Assembly (NCBI RefSeq): GCF_018861865.1
Contig: NZ_JAHLDV010000002.1
Span: forward strand, 124,001-188,000
Direction of reading: 5' to 3'
Length of the DNA: 64,000 bases
From: Clostridium frigoris
Lineage (GTDB): Bacteria; Bacillota; Clostridia; Clostridiales; Clostridiaceae
Each line of letters opens with the position of its first letter. Positions within the stretch are counted from its first letter, which is position 1. Of the stretch, positions 9,801-18,311 are shown piece after piece. The notes beneath the pieces were generated by a model. It saw nothing but the letters and a program-made list of their open reading frames with translations. It searched no databases and was not told where the DNA came from. The translations under genes and the position numbers were made by a program.

Positions 9801-11591
9801 TTTGATGCTAGTTCAACAGTATCAAGAGAAGCCTGGTTGGAAATGACTAATTTGGAAAACAAAACTTTAGCATTAACACCTACAAATAAAACCTTCACAT
9901 ATGAATTTACTGCAGGTGCTACAATTACTGATGGATCATTAAAGTTTCTTTTAGGAACAGAACATCTTGATGGATCATTATTTGCTGAAAATCAAAGTGT
10001 TAGCATAGATAATGTTTCAATTATAGAAAAAACAGTGACACCAATAGTAACAACAGCAACAACAGTGGCAGCAGGAATAACAAGTGTAGTTGCACCTTCA
10101 GGGACTGCAACAAGCTTAACACTACCAACAGTTCCAGCGGGCTATACAATAGCAATAAAATCATCAAATAATACAGATGTTATAGCAACAAATGCAGCAA
10201 TAACATCACCAGATGCTGCTACAACAGTAGCATTGGTATTTACAGTAACAAAGACAGCAGATGGTACAACGGCAGATACAACAAGTATAAATGTTGTAGT
10301 ACCATTACCAGGCGAAACACCAATTAGTGGTGAGGTAGTTGCTGTATCTCAGACTGATACAACGGTATTAAATGCTGAAAGTGCTTTTAATATAGTAAAT
10401 GGTAGTTTAGTAGATAATGATGCAACTGAAACAGGTAAATCATTACAAACAAATGTAACAGCACCAATGACATTTGATTTTAATGTTAATGTTGCAGCTT
10501 CAGGTAAATACGCAGTTACTTTTAGAGAGAATTCTACTCCAGCTGGTTGTAATCTTTTCTTATTTTCAAATGGGATAACTAAGTTTAATGCTGCAGGACC
10601 AGGGGCAGTAAACGCTACAGATTACACCGATGTAACTAGAGAAATTGAATTGAAGGCAGGAGAGCAAATAATCTCTATATCTGGTGTGCCAGGTAGTGCA
10701 AGTATGCTAAAAATAAAATCAATCACATTAAAACCTATAGAAATTTACACTGCACCTGTTATTGTTGGTGACTTAACAGCTATTTCGTCAAATGCACCAA
10801 CAAAATTAGAGGCAGAAAATGCAATAAATATAAAGAATGCAACTGTTGCTCTTAATGACACAGTTGAAGGTGGATCATCATTAAAAGCTACAGCAAATAT
10901 AAGTTTTGATTTTAATGTTGATGTTGCAGTGGCAGGTCAATATCAAATAACTTACAGGACAAATTGTAATCCAGATGGTCTTGACCTTTTCTTGAAGAGT
11001 AATGGCTTGTTACTTAGACAAGCAGCAGCACCATCAGGCGGCACATGGGGTAACACTACTATGACGGTTTCATTAGATGCAGGACCACAAGTTTTAAGCA
11101 TAAATGGGATAACAGGTGCAGGTAGTATTATTCAAATGAACAATATTATATTAACACCAACTGGTGGAGGTTCAACTGGAGCTTCAACTAGTATTTCAAA
11201 TACTGCACCAACAGTATTAGAAGCAGAAAGTGCTACTAACGTTACAAATGCAACAGTTGTAGCTAATGATACTACCATAGGTGGTTCATCATTAAAAAGT
11301 ACACTAGCAGGGAATCCAATGACCTTTGATTTTAATGTAAATGTTGCAACCGCAGGTCAATATACAATGACGTATAGAACCGCAACTATTGGACCATCTG
11401 GTGTTTATATGGAATTATCAAAGGGTGGGGTATTAATTAAGGGTACAGGAGTTGGACCAAGTGTAGACTTTACTGACACAACAGTAGCGGTTACATTAGA
11501 AGCAGGAGCACAAGTCTTAAAAGTATTTGGGGCACCTGGTGAATCTACTATTCTTAAGGTTAATAAAGTTACAATAGCTCCAATTCAATAG
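6834..11591 (+). CDS. Secreted multidomain GH16 endo-beta-1,3-glucanase (laminarinase-type)
   Basis: A 1585-residue exported protein with GAGGGGG before the ATG and an N-terminal signal peptide. Domains in order: two Big2 Ig-like repeats (about 50-139 and 146-234); a GH16 catalytic domain (about 246-496) with the active-site motif GEMDIMENK, in which E366 is the likely nucleophile, D368 the assistant and E371 the acid/base; two CBM4/9-like modules (about 526-667 and 684-823); a DUF1533/hemoblobin-interact-like domain (about 834-919); a third CBM4/9-like module (about 925-1063); an Ig-like Thr/Ala-rich domain (about 1068-1160); and three tandem CBM6-like repeats (about 1170-1303, 1315-1443, 1455-1585). 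No SLH, LPXTG or dockerin anchor is seen, so it is probably released or held on substrate. GH16 bacterial enzymes with this motif usually cut beta-1,3- or mixed-linkage glucans. Confidence 0.9.
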   Translation: MKKTNTKIFSICLAATMVGTSNNFATRTLAVETTQPTVQSISHKVTKKVPGVSVKKISLDKKIDLQVGTGATKTTQQLVATITPTNATNKNATWTSSNTKVAKVSATGLVTAVKAGSAKITVISADGHKKAKCKVTVKTVNATIIPVIGVTLDKTTVSHLPIGTGATKITQQLVATISPTNATNKNVTWTSSDTSVATVSATGLVTAVKTGSATITATSEDGAKLATSGIIVTAFTAGSSDQIDSLWTQKWNDEFSGTNGTTIDASKWMFDIGKGPNGDGWGNKELETYTNSTDNVYQQDGNLVIAANKDATGNITSGRIKTKGSLDMKYGRVDVRAKLPTGTGYWPAIWMLPSDNVYGIWASSGEMDIMENKGSLPNEVYGTLHYGAAWPNNKYTGKTYNFPSGTDVTSFHTYSMEWEPGEVRWYVDGHLYQTQNNWSTTDTNGEKVAFPAPFDQNFHLILNLAYGGNFDGGKGDKSNIPGKMEVDYVRAYDLTGRPYKTPVEPSAPIQNADASKEPLYDGNRIYNGIFDKGSIDRMAYWNFNVAGATATASVSEATRELFVDVSNGGTDRGAITLEQKGIQLTQKSIYELKFKARAKAARTIKVGVLSKDGTVSYNDEQTINLTTEMEEKTFSFTMDDATDLESQIVFELGGDNNGVYIDDVSLIPTYEFIDYSVIDCYPLKNGDFSKGLDLWTPYPNIGDGGVSTITSANGEAKISVTAPGPNPYSVMLNQEGLKFTKGVEYLLAFDVKSSAARNITATIDNADYDQYLSKTVQAGTEFTHYEYTLKLSKDDTVNLKFLLGNVDAEVPTSAHDIIIDNVKLEAKNAPFKNPPTLAPSETNNKLTQPIDVSFSDDAAWTDAITSVKINDTVVAANKYTVSAGKIAFATENFATANDYNIVVVADGYANATCVQNIKANNDLIINNGTFDTNVAGWENYIADGSDAVITSVDEKMKVNLPGYAGWEKWSTMIFQNTIKLEAGKKYVLSFDASSTVSREAWLEMTNLENKTLALTPTNKTFTYEFTAGATITDGSLKFLLGTEHLDGSLFAENQSVSIDNVSIIEKTVTPIVTTATTVAAGITSVVAPSGTATSLTLPTVPAGYTIAIKSSNNTDVIATNAAITSPDAATTVALVFTVTKTADGTTADTTSINVVVPLPGETPISGEVVAVSQTDTTVLNAESAFNIVNGSLVDNDATETGKSLQTNVTAPMTFDFNVNVAASGKYAVTFRENSTPAGCNLFLFSNGITKFNAAGPGAVNATDYTDVTREIELKAGEQIISISGVPGSASMLKIKSITLKPIEIYTAPVIVGDLTAISSNAPTKLEAENAINIKNATVALNDTVEGGSSLKATANISFDFNVDVAVAGQYQITYRTNCNPDGLDLFLKSNGLLLRQAAAPSGGTWGNTTMTVSLDAGPQVLSINGITGAGSIIQMNNIILTPTGGGSTGASTSISNTAPTVLEAESATNVTNATVVANDTTIGGSSLKSTLAGNPMTFDFNVNVATAGQYTMTYRTATIGPSGVYMELSKGGVLIKGTGVGPSVDFTDTTVAVTLEAGAQVLKVFGAPGESTILKVNKVTIAPIQ

Positions 11592-11664
11592 CAAGTATAA
11601 ATTAATAGTTTTTTAGCATAAGTAACATTTATACTAAAAATGAATTAACTTAGTAAAGAAATAG

Positions 11665-11704
11665 GATAAAGACAGTTATAAAGTGACTGTCTTTATCTTT
11701 TTTT
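11665..11704 (+). terminator. Terminator after the GH16 gene
   Basis: A 12-bp perfect stem (11665-11676 with 11686-11697) followed by a run of T. It isolates the glucanase gene from the binding-protein operon. Confidence 0.9.
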
Positions 11705-11754
11705 AAAATTTAAACAGAATTTTGTTATATTATGTAATCAATAAAAACATATAT

Positions 11755-11790
11755 TGTATAATATAATATAATATAGTATAATATATTATA
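11755..11790. repeat. AT-only short repeat tract (ATATA units)
   Basis: A stretch made almost only of repeated TATAATA-type units lies just upstream of the cre-like site and the binding-protein gene. It may contain -10-like hexamers, but so many overlap that no single promoter can be picked. Confidence 0.5.
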
Positions 11791-11791
11791 T

Positions 11792-11806
11792 TAGAAAACG
11801 ATAACA
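11792..11806 (+). promoter_or_regulatory. Probable cre (CcpA) site upstream of the sugar-binding protein operon
   Basis: TAGAAAACGATAACA matches the cre consensus WTGNAANCGNWNNCW at all fixed positions but one (A for T). It lies 166 bp upstream of the binding-protein start. This implies repression by CcpA when preferred sugars are present. Confidence 0.55.
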
Positions 11807-11971
11807 TGAAATATAATTAATTGATTAAAGCATTATTTGATACAACAAATGTTATAGTATTGGTAGTAAATAATTCTTATAAATTAAAAATAATGGTAAT
11901 AAATACTTTAATAATAAATGAAGTTATAAATAAATAAAAATAAAAAAATAAAGATAGGTGAATCAATAAAT

Positions 11972-13567
11972 ATGGGAAAAAGCAGAATACTCAGCATTGC
12001 ATTAACTTTAGTTATTGGTACATCACTGTTTGCTGGATGTGGTAGCATTAAAACTACTGAAGTTAAAAAAGTTATAGATAAAGCACCGATTACTTTAGAT
12101 TGGTATATCAACTTTAACTGGTTTGCAGGCAAATGGGGTGAAGATTTAACTTCACAATATGTTACTAAAAAAACAGGAGTAAATTTGAACATCCAAGTTC
12201 CATCATGTGATGCAAGCCAAAAGCTTAATACGATGATGGCTTCTGGAAAATTACCAGATATTATTACGTTAAGTTGGGATGAAGATGAAACTAAGAAGCT
12301 TATAGAAGGAGGGTTTGTAGAACCCCTTGATAAGCTCGCTAAAGATTATGACCCGTACTTTTTTAAAGTGGCAGATGCAGGAAAAGTTTCTTGGTATACT
12401 CAGCCCGATGGACATTTTTATGGATATCCTAACGCATCATCGTCTCCAAAAGATTTTGCTAAATATAAGGATGTAAAACCATCAAATCAAACATTTTTAG
12501 TCAGAAAAGATATTTATGAGGCAATAGGGAAACCATCTATGAGAACTCCAGAAGGGTTTTTAAAAGCATTAAAAATGGCTAAAGAAAAATACCCAAGTGT
12601 TAATGGACAACCATTAATTCCGCTTGGATTAAATGAATTTACAAATTCAGGGAATGCATCACTTGAAGAATATTTACAAAATTTTTTAGCAATTCCATGT
12701 GAAAAGGATGGTAAGCTATACGATAGAACATCAGACCCAGAATATCTGAAATGGTTAAAAACATTCAGAGTTGAAAATTCAGAAGGGTTACTTTCAAAAG
12801 ATATATTTATAGATAAGAGACCACAAATAGAAGAAGAAATCACTCAAGGAAGATATTTTGCAATGCTTTATCAAAGGAGTGATATGGCAGCTCAAGAAAA
12901 AGCATTATACAATAAAGACAAGAATTCTGTATATGTAGCTGTAGATGGACCTGCAAATACTAAGGGAGATGCTCCTAAACTTGCTGGAGATGGTATTTCA
13001 GGATGGACAGTTACTATGATATCAAAAACATGTAAAGATAAGGCAAGAGCTATAAAATTCTTAACTTATTTAATTAGCGAAGAAGGACAAAAGGATTTAT
13101 ATCTTGGCCAAAAGGGTGTAACTTATGATTCATTTGATGGTAAAGAAAAGTTTAAACCTGAAGTGTTAACAATGCTAAATGTAGATAGAAGTGCTTTTGA
13201 TAAGAAATATGGTGCATCAGTTAAATTTTGGATGATGATGGACACTAATATGATGCTTAAATGGGCGCCTAAATCTGTAGAACCAACAAAACAAATGGAA
13301 GATTGGACAAAAGGAAAGACATTTAACTATTCACAATTTGACAATATTGATCCTCAAGATGACTCAATTGAAGGTGTTATTTTAACTAAAATTTCATATT
13401 TATGGGGAACTACACTTCCTAAACTTTTAATGGCTAAATCTGATTCTGAGTTTGATACTATATTTAGTGATTTTATAACTAAGAGAAGCAATGTAGGGTT
13501 CGACCGGTTAGTATTATTCCAACAAAAAAATCTTGATGAAAATGAGAGAAAACTAGACATTAAATAA
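11972..13567 (+). CDS. Extracellular sugar-binding lipoprotein of an ABC importer (LplA/YtcQ-like)
   Basis: A 531-residue protein with a lipoprotein signal peptide: a basic start, a hydrophobic core, then the lipobox LFAGC with the lipidated Cys about residue 24. The mature part resembles family 1 solute-binding proteins (DIITLSWDEDETKKLIEGG; GWTVTMISKTCKDKARAIKFLTYL), with the 500-plus length typical of LplA/YtcQ proteins. These capture oligosaccharides outside the cell for an ABC importer. No permease follows it; instead a YesM/YesN pair does. It may therefore serve the permeases whose tail opens the window, act as an accessory sensor, or both. The ribosome site is weak (AGGTGA, about 11 bases upstream). 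Confidence 0.8.
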   Translation: MGKSRILSIALTLVIGTSLFAGCGSIKTTEVKKVIDKAPITLDWYINFNWFAGKWGEDLTSQYVTKKTGVNLNIQVPSCDASQKLNTMMASGKLPDIITLSWDEDETKKLIEGGFVEPLDKLAKDYDPYFFKVADAGKVSWYTQPDGHFYGYPNASSSPKDFAKYKDVKPSNQTFLVRKDIYEAIGKPSMRTPEGFLKALKMAKEKYPSVNGQPLIPLGLNEFTNSGNASLEEYLQNFLAIPCEKDGKLYDRTSDPEYLKWLKTFRVENSEGLLSKDIFIDKRPQIEEEITQGRYFAMLYQRSDMAAQEKALYNKDKNSVYVAVDGPANTKGDAPKLAGDGISGWTVTMISKTCKDKARAIKFLTYLISEEGQKDLYLGQKGVTYDSFDGKEKFKPEVLTMLNVDRSAFDKKYGASVKFWMMMDTNMMLKWAPKSVEPTKQMEDWTKGKTFNYSQFDNIDPQDDSIEGVILTKISYLWGTTLPKLLMAKSDSEFDTIFSDFITKRSNVGFDRLVLFQQKNLDENERKLDIK

Positions 13568-13591
13568 TAGTATAAATAAGAGGTGTTTATT

Positions 13592-15448
13592 ATGATTTAT
13601 AATAGAATATCTTCAAAATTAAAGTGGGGTATTGGCAAAAAGCTTATAATAGCAAATATAATAATAATTGCTATTCCGTTAATGGTAATTTCATCTTTTG
13701 GATTCAAAAGCTTAAGAAATAAATTAGAAAATGGGAAATTACAAGAAAATGGATATATATTGGATGAGGAGAAATTAAATATTGAACATAATATTGAAGC
13801 TATGGGTATTACTGCACAACTTGTGGTTTCTAATAAAAATCTAATGAATTTTATTGATACTAATAAACAAGTGTCTAATGAAGTATATATTAAATATAGC
13901 TTGGATATATTTAATGATATTAAAAGTTTAAAGTCAAATAATCCCGCAATAAATAGAATAAAATTTTATATTAAACAAAACAAATACATACCTGAGATTT
14001 ATCCTTACATATATCATGAAGATAATATTAAAAATAAAAAAAATATTAATGGAACAATTAATAATAAAGGAAAAGATTTTTGGGTAGTAAATAATATTGA
14101 GGATACAGATAGTAGTTTATTTAAAAACTATTATAATGTAGTTTCTTTATATAGGTCTATAAATATTCCCTCTGACAATCGTTTAGGAATTATAGAAGTA
14201 AACATGGAAACTAAGGATTTCTTTAGTAAGGTTTTTAATAATTCAAAAATTGATGAATATCAATTTATAGCAATAGATAAAAATGGAACAGTGATATCTA
14301 ATGATGGATACCTAAAAAATCATAATATCTCAAATGAATATATTAAGAAAAAATTTAAGGAAAATAAAAACGATAATGGAAAAGGTGGCTTTATAATCAA
14401 TGATCGGAAAGAAAGCTTAATGGTTTCATATGTATACATTGATTCTATCCATAGTTATGTTTTAAAAGTAGATTCTTTTGAAACTGTATTAAAATATATT
14501 TCTATGAATAAAAATATATTTGTATTTGGAACATTAGTATTGCTAACTTTATTGTCCATTGTAATATACTTTATTACTTCATATATTCTAAAGGATTTAA
14601 GAAATATAACTAAAGAATTAAAGAAAATGAGAAAAGGAAATTTTAATATTGATTTGCCAATTGTAACAAACGATGAAGTTGGAGAATTAGCTTATCATTT
14701 CACTGAATTATCAAATAAGATAAATGAGCTTGTCTCAGATATAATAGAAAAAGAAACAGTGGCAAAGGAAGCAGAATTGAGAGCGCTTCAGAACCAGATA
14801 GATTCCCATTTTTTATACAATGTACTTGAAAACATAAAAATGATGGCAGAGATAGAAGAAAAATATGATATATCAGATGCTATTACTGCGCTTGGGAATA
14901 TGATGCGATATAATATGAAATGGGATAGCCAACTTGTAAATTTTAAAGATGAAATTGATTATATTAAAGATTATATTTCACTTATAAATATTCGTTTTAA
15001 TAATAGAATTCAGTTAATTTTAGATATAAATGATGAGGTGCTTTCATTTAAAATTCTAAAAATGTCACTTCAACCAATAGTAGAAAATTGTATTAAACAT
15101 GGACTAAAAAATAAAATATCTGAAGAAAATTCTATTGGGAAAATTTATATAAGCACATATTTAGATGTAGACAAAATTAGATGTGAAATTTTTGATGATG
15201 GTGTAGGTATGACAAATGATAAACTTTAAATGCTGAGAAACAACTTTAGAATCCCAGAAATAAATATTGAAGAACATTTAAAAAGTAATAATATTGAAAA
15301 ATATACTTTGAAAAGAACTCAGGGAATTGGTCTGAAAAATGTTTATGAAAGAATTAGATTATTTTTAGGAAATGAATATAAAATAACTATTTATAGTAAA
15401 GAAGGAGAATATACAAAGGTAATATTAAAATTACCCATTATAAGATGA
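13592..15448 (+). pseudogene. YesM-like sensor histidine kinase interrupted by an in-frame stop
   Basis: Start ATG 13592 follows AGAGG at 13578-13582. The protein has a first membrane helix (about 15-35), a large extracellular sensor region, a second helix (about 310-330), a HAMP domain (about 335-385), a His_kinase region with LQNQIDSHFLYN (phospho-acceptor His), and an HATPase domain with the N box VENCIKHG and G1 box DDGVGM. A TAA at 15227-15229 ends the frame just after DDGVGMTNDKL. The same frame resumes at once with ATG at 15230 and encodes the missing G2 part (GIGLKNVYERI) to 15448. One nonsense codon therefore splits the ATP-binding domain. It could be a true inactivation, a suppressed stop, an association of two pieces, or an error. 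It sits 24 bp after the binding-protein gene and just before its YesN-like partner. Confidence 0.8.
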
Positions 15449-15463
15449 TTGGGGGAATGGGTT

Positions 15464-16903
15464 TTGACGAAAATATTGATTGCAGATGATGAGGAACTTA
15501 TAAGAAAAGGACTTAAGGCAATGATTAAAAGATATAAAGAAGATTTTTATGATATTTATTTATGTTCAAATGGTAATCAAGCAAATGAAATATTAGATAA
15601 TGAAAATATAGATATACTAATTACGGATATAAGAATGCCAGAAGTAGATGGAATTGAGCTTATAAATCATCTAAAGAATTTTCATAAAGAAACGGCAATC
15701 ATTATTTTAAGTGGATATGATGATTTTAGATATGCGAAAGAAGCAATTCGGTGTGGTGCAAAGGAATACCTACTAAAGCCAGTTAATAGAGAAAAACTAT
15801 ATTTATGCATCGAGGATATTGAAAAAGATATTAGTAAAAGGGATGAATATGTGCGGGGTTATTATTCAAATCTTTTTAACTGCCTACTGCAAACTGAAAC
15901 TTTATCCGTGGAAACACTAAGTATAATAGAAAAGAAAACCAATATGCAAATATTTAATGATTATTATATCGGTATTTACAACATTACCATTTTAGATAAA
16001 TCATCATTTGTTAAAGAGTTGGATAAGAATAAATATGGTAAAATTGTGTATCTGTTTAATGCACAAGGTTGGCTTGTAGTAATAGCACAAGAAATTGATT
16101 TTCTTGTAAATTTTATCGGGAATAATGAAAAATCTAATTATGTAGTAGGCATAAGTAAAAATCAGACATCTATTCAAACAATAAAAGAGGCTTACATTCA
16201 AGCAAATAAAGCGTTTGAACATAGAATTTTATCCTCTAAAACAATTATTCGTTATGAACTTGTTGAAAAAAGAAATAAAAAATTTACCATTGATATAAAT
16301 AAGATTAATTCAATAATAAACATGATAAGTTCAGGAAGAATAGATGATATATCTAAAAGAATAGATGAATTATTTAGTGAAAATTACATTAATCAATTAA
16401 ATGTGGATTATTTTATGGAATTAAGTAAAATATTAAAAACAAAAATTATTGAAATTGATGATACTTTCAAAATTCACAATATCAACTGGTATTCCAATAT
16501 ATATGAATACATTAGCCATTTAAAGGAATGTATATTTATTGTAGATCATCGGTTAGCAAGTATGGATAATAATTCTACTAATTCAGCCGTAAAAAAAGGT
16601 GTAGAATACATAAATGAAAATTATAACAAAGACATTAATCTAACTATTATTTCAAATGAAGTTAATTTGAATTATACATATTTTTGTGAGCTTTTCAAAA
16701 CATACACAGGTGACACCTTTGTTAATTATTTAAAAAAATTAAGAGTTGAAAAAGCAATAGAATTATTACTTAATAATCCTAATTATAAAATTTATGAAAT
16801 TGCGAGTATGGTAGGATATAAGGATGCAAAGCAGTTTACAAAGATATTTAGAAAAATAACAGGTATATCACCAATAGAGTATAAAACAAAATATGCTATC
16901 TGA
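15464..16903 (+). CDS. YesN-like AraC-family response regulator
   Basis: TTG at 15464 is chosen because GGGGGA at 15451-15456 lies 7 bases upstream and the product then begins MTKILIADDEE, a standard receiver start. The receiver domain (about 1-120) has the acidic pair after ILIADDEE, the phospho-acceptor Asp in ILITDIRMPEVDG and the Lys in EYLLKPVN. A variable middle region follows, then two AraC helix-turn-helix motifs at the C-terminus (about 380-479; TYFCELFKTYTG and YKDAKQFTKIFRKITG). Such regulators activate sugar-transport and glycosidase operons with a YesM partner. Here the partner kinase is interrupted. Likely targets are the binding-protein, GH16, GH30 and phosphorylase genes, but this is inference. 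Confidence 0.88.
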   Translation: MTKILIADDEELIRKGLKAMIKRYKEDFYDIYLCSNGNQANEILDNENIDILITDIRMPEVDGIELINHLKNFHKETAIIILSGYDDFRYAKEAIRCGAKEYLLKPVNREKLYLCIEDIEKDISKRDEYVRGYYSNLFNCLLQTETLSVETLSIIEKKTNMQIFNDYYIGIYNITILDKSSFVKELDKNKYGKIVYLFNAQGWLVVIAQEIDFLVNFIGNNEKSNYVVGISKNQTSIQTIKEAYIQANKAFEHRILSSKTIIRYELVEKRNKKFTIDINKINSIINMISSGRIDDISKRIDELFSENYINQLNVDYFMELSKILKTKIIEIDDTFKIHNINWYSNIYEYISHLKECIFIVDHRLASMDNNSTNSAVKKGVEYINENYNKDINLTIISNEVNLNYTYFCELFKTYTGDTFVNYLKKLRVEKAIELLLNNPNYKIYEIASMVGYKDAKQFTKIFRKITGISPIEYKTKYAI

Positions 16904-16964
16904 TGTTTTTAAATCTTTAATGTAAGTAATATCTAACAATAAATATTATAGGGGTGGCTTAATT

Positions 16965-18308
16965 ATGCATTTAGTAAAGGTAATACAAACATCAAAAACA
17001 ACGGGTGATAGGTTAAAAGAAAAACAACCTTTAGTACTTGGCGTGCAAAGTACAAAGAATGTAAAATTGACAGTAAATGTTGATAAAACCTTCCAAAGTA
17101 TAATTGGTTTCGGTGGTGCATTTACAGAAGCAGCAGCATATACACTAGCAAGAATGGACCTAGAAAAAAGAAAAGAGATAGTAAAAAAATATTTTGATCC
17201 TGTAGAAGGACTAGGATACAACTTGGGAAGAGTTCACATTCATAGCTGTGATTTTGCACTTGGCAATTATACCTATGTTGAAGAAAATGATACAGAGTTA
17301 AAAACATTTGATATATCGCATGAAAAAAAATGGTTATTTCCGTTTATAAATGAAGCAATGAAAGCTAGAAATGGTAAAATATCGCTATTAGCGTCGCCAT
17401 GGAGCCCACCAGCTTGGATGAAAACTAATGGTGAGATGAATAATGGAGGGCAGCTTATTCCTAAATATAGAAAGACTTGGGCACAGTATTATGCTAAATA
17501 TATTAAAGCCATGAGAAAAGAAGGCTTTGACATATTTGCAATAACAGTACAAAATGAGCCTGCAGCAGTTCAAAAATGGGATTCTTGTATTTATTCATCG
17601 GAGGAAGAAGGAAGTTTTGTTCGTGACTATCTAGGCCCAGTATTAAAAAAAGAAGGATTATCAAATGTTAAGATATATATTTGGGATCATAATAGAGACA
17701 TTATAGTAGAAAGGGTAAAGGGTGTTTTAGAAGATCCAGAAACTGCAAAATATATATATGGAGTAGCAAATCATTGGTATGCATCTGAAAAATTTGAAAA
17801 TCTATCTAAAGTTCATGAAATGTACCCAGATAAACACATTTTATTTAGTGAAGGTTGCCAGGAAGAGGGATTACATCTAGGTTCTTGGCTTACGGGAGAA
17901 AGATATGCTAGAAATATGATTGGCGACTTCAATAATTGGCAGGAAGGATGGCTTGATTGGAATTTAATTTTAGATGAAACTGGTGGACCCAATCATGTAG
18001 GAAACTACTGTGATGCGCCTATTGTTGCTGATACAAAAACAGGAGAGATTCACTATAACAGTTCATATTATTATATAGGTCATTTTAGCAAATATGTTAA
18101 ACCAGGAGCTAAAAGGGTTGAGGTTAGATTGCAGGGTATTACAACAATTGAAAATGTAGCATTTATTAATGAAAATGGCTCCATAGCTTTAATCGTTATG
18201 AATGAAACGGATAAGGATGAAAGTTTCCAAATAGAGATAAAGGGTGAGTATGTTAACTATATTCTAAATGCACACTCCATAGCAACTTTTTTGTTTAATG
18301 ATATATAA
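16965..18308 (+). CDS. GH30 glycosidase, probable beta-1,6-glucan-active enzyme
   Basis: A 447-residue protein with no signal peptide, so probably cytoplasmic; AGGGGTGG precedes the ATG. It has the clan GH-A barrel of GH30: an N-terminal strand leading to FQSIIGFGGAFTEAAAYTL, then SPWSPPAWMKTNG, the acid/base Glu in TVQNEPAAVQKW (about E198) and the nucleophile Glu in ILFSEGCQEEG (about E296). A C-terminal beta-sandwich (about 380-447) completes the family fold. GH30 includes glucosylceramidases, beta-1,6-glucanases and beta-glucosidases. Next to a GH16 glucanase and beta-1,3-type phosphorylases, removal of beta-1,6 branches from imported laminarin oligosaccharides is the best fit. It follows the YesN gene by 61 bp and converges on the fetB-like gene with only 3 bp between stops. 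Confidence 0.82.
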   Translation: MHLVKVIQTSKTTGDRLKEKQPLVLGVQSTKNVKLTVNVDKTFQSIIGFGGAFTEAAAYTLARMDLEKRKEIVKKYFDPVEGLGYNLGRVHIHSCDFALGNYTYVEENDTELKTFDISHEKKWLFPFINEAMKARNGKISLLASPWSPPAWMKTNGEMNNGGQLIPKYRKTWAQYYAKYIKAMRKEGFDIFAITVQNEPAAVQKWDSCIYSSEEEGSFVRDYLGPVLKKEGLSNVKIYIWDHNRDIIVERVKGVLEDPETAKYIYGVANHWYASEKFENLSKVHEMYPDKHILFSEGCQEEGLHLGSWLTGERYARNMIGDFNNWQEGWLDWNLILDETGGPNHVGNYCDAPIVADTKTGEIHYNSSYYYIGHFSKYVKPGAKRVEVRLQGITTIENVAFINENGSIALIVMNETDKDESFQIEIKGEYVNYILNAHSIATFLFNDI

Positions 18309-18311
18309 GTT

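Noticed and set aside
15230-15448. Separate small gene after the YesM-like kinase
   Set aside because: It has no ribosome site, is directly continuous in frame with the kinase and encodes only the G2 end of its ATPase domain, so it is treated as part of the broken kinase.
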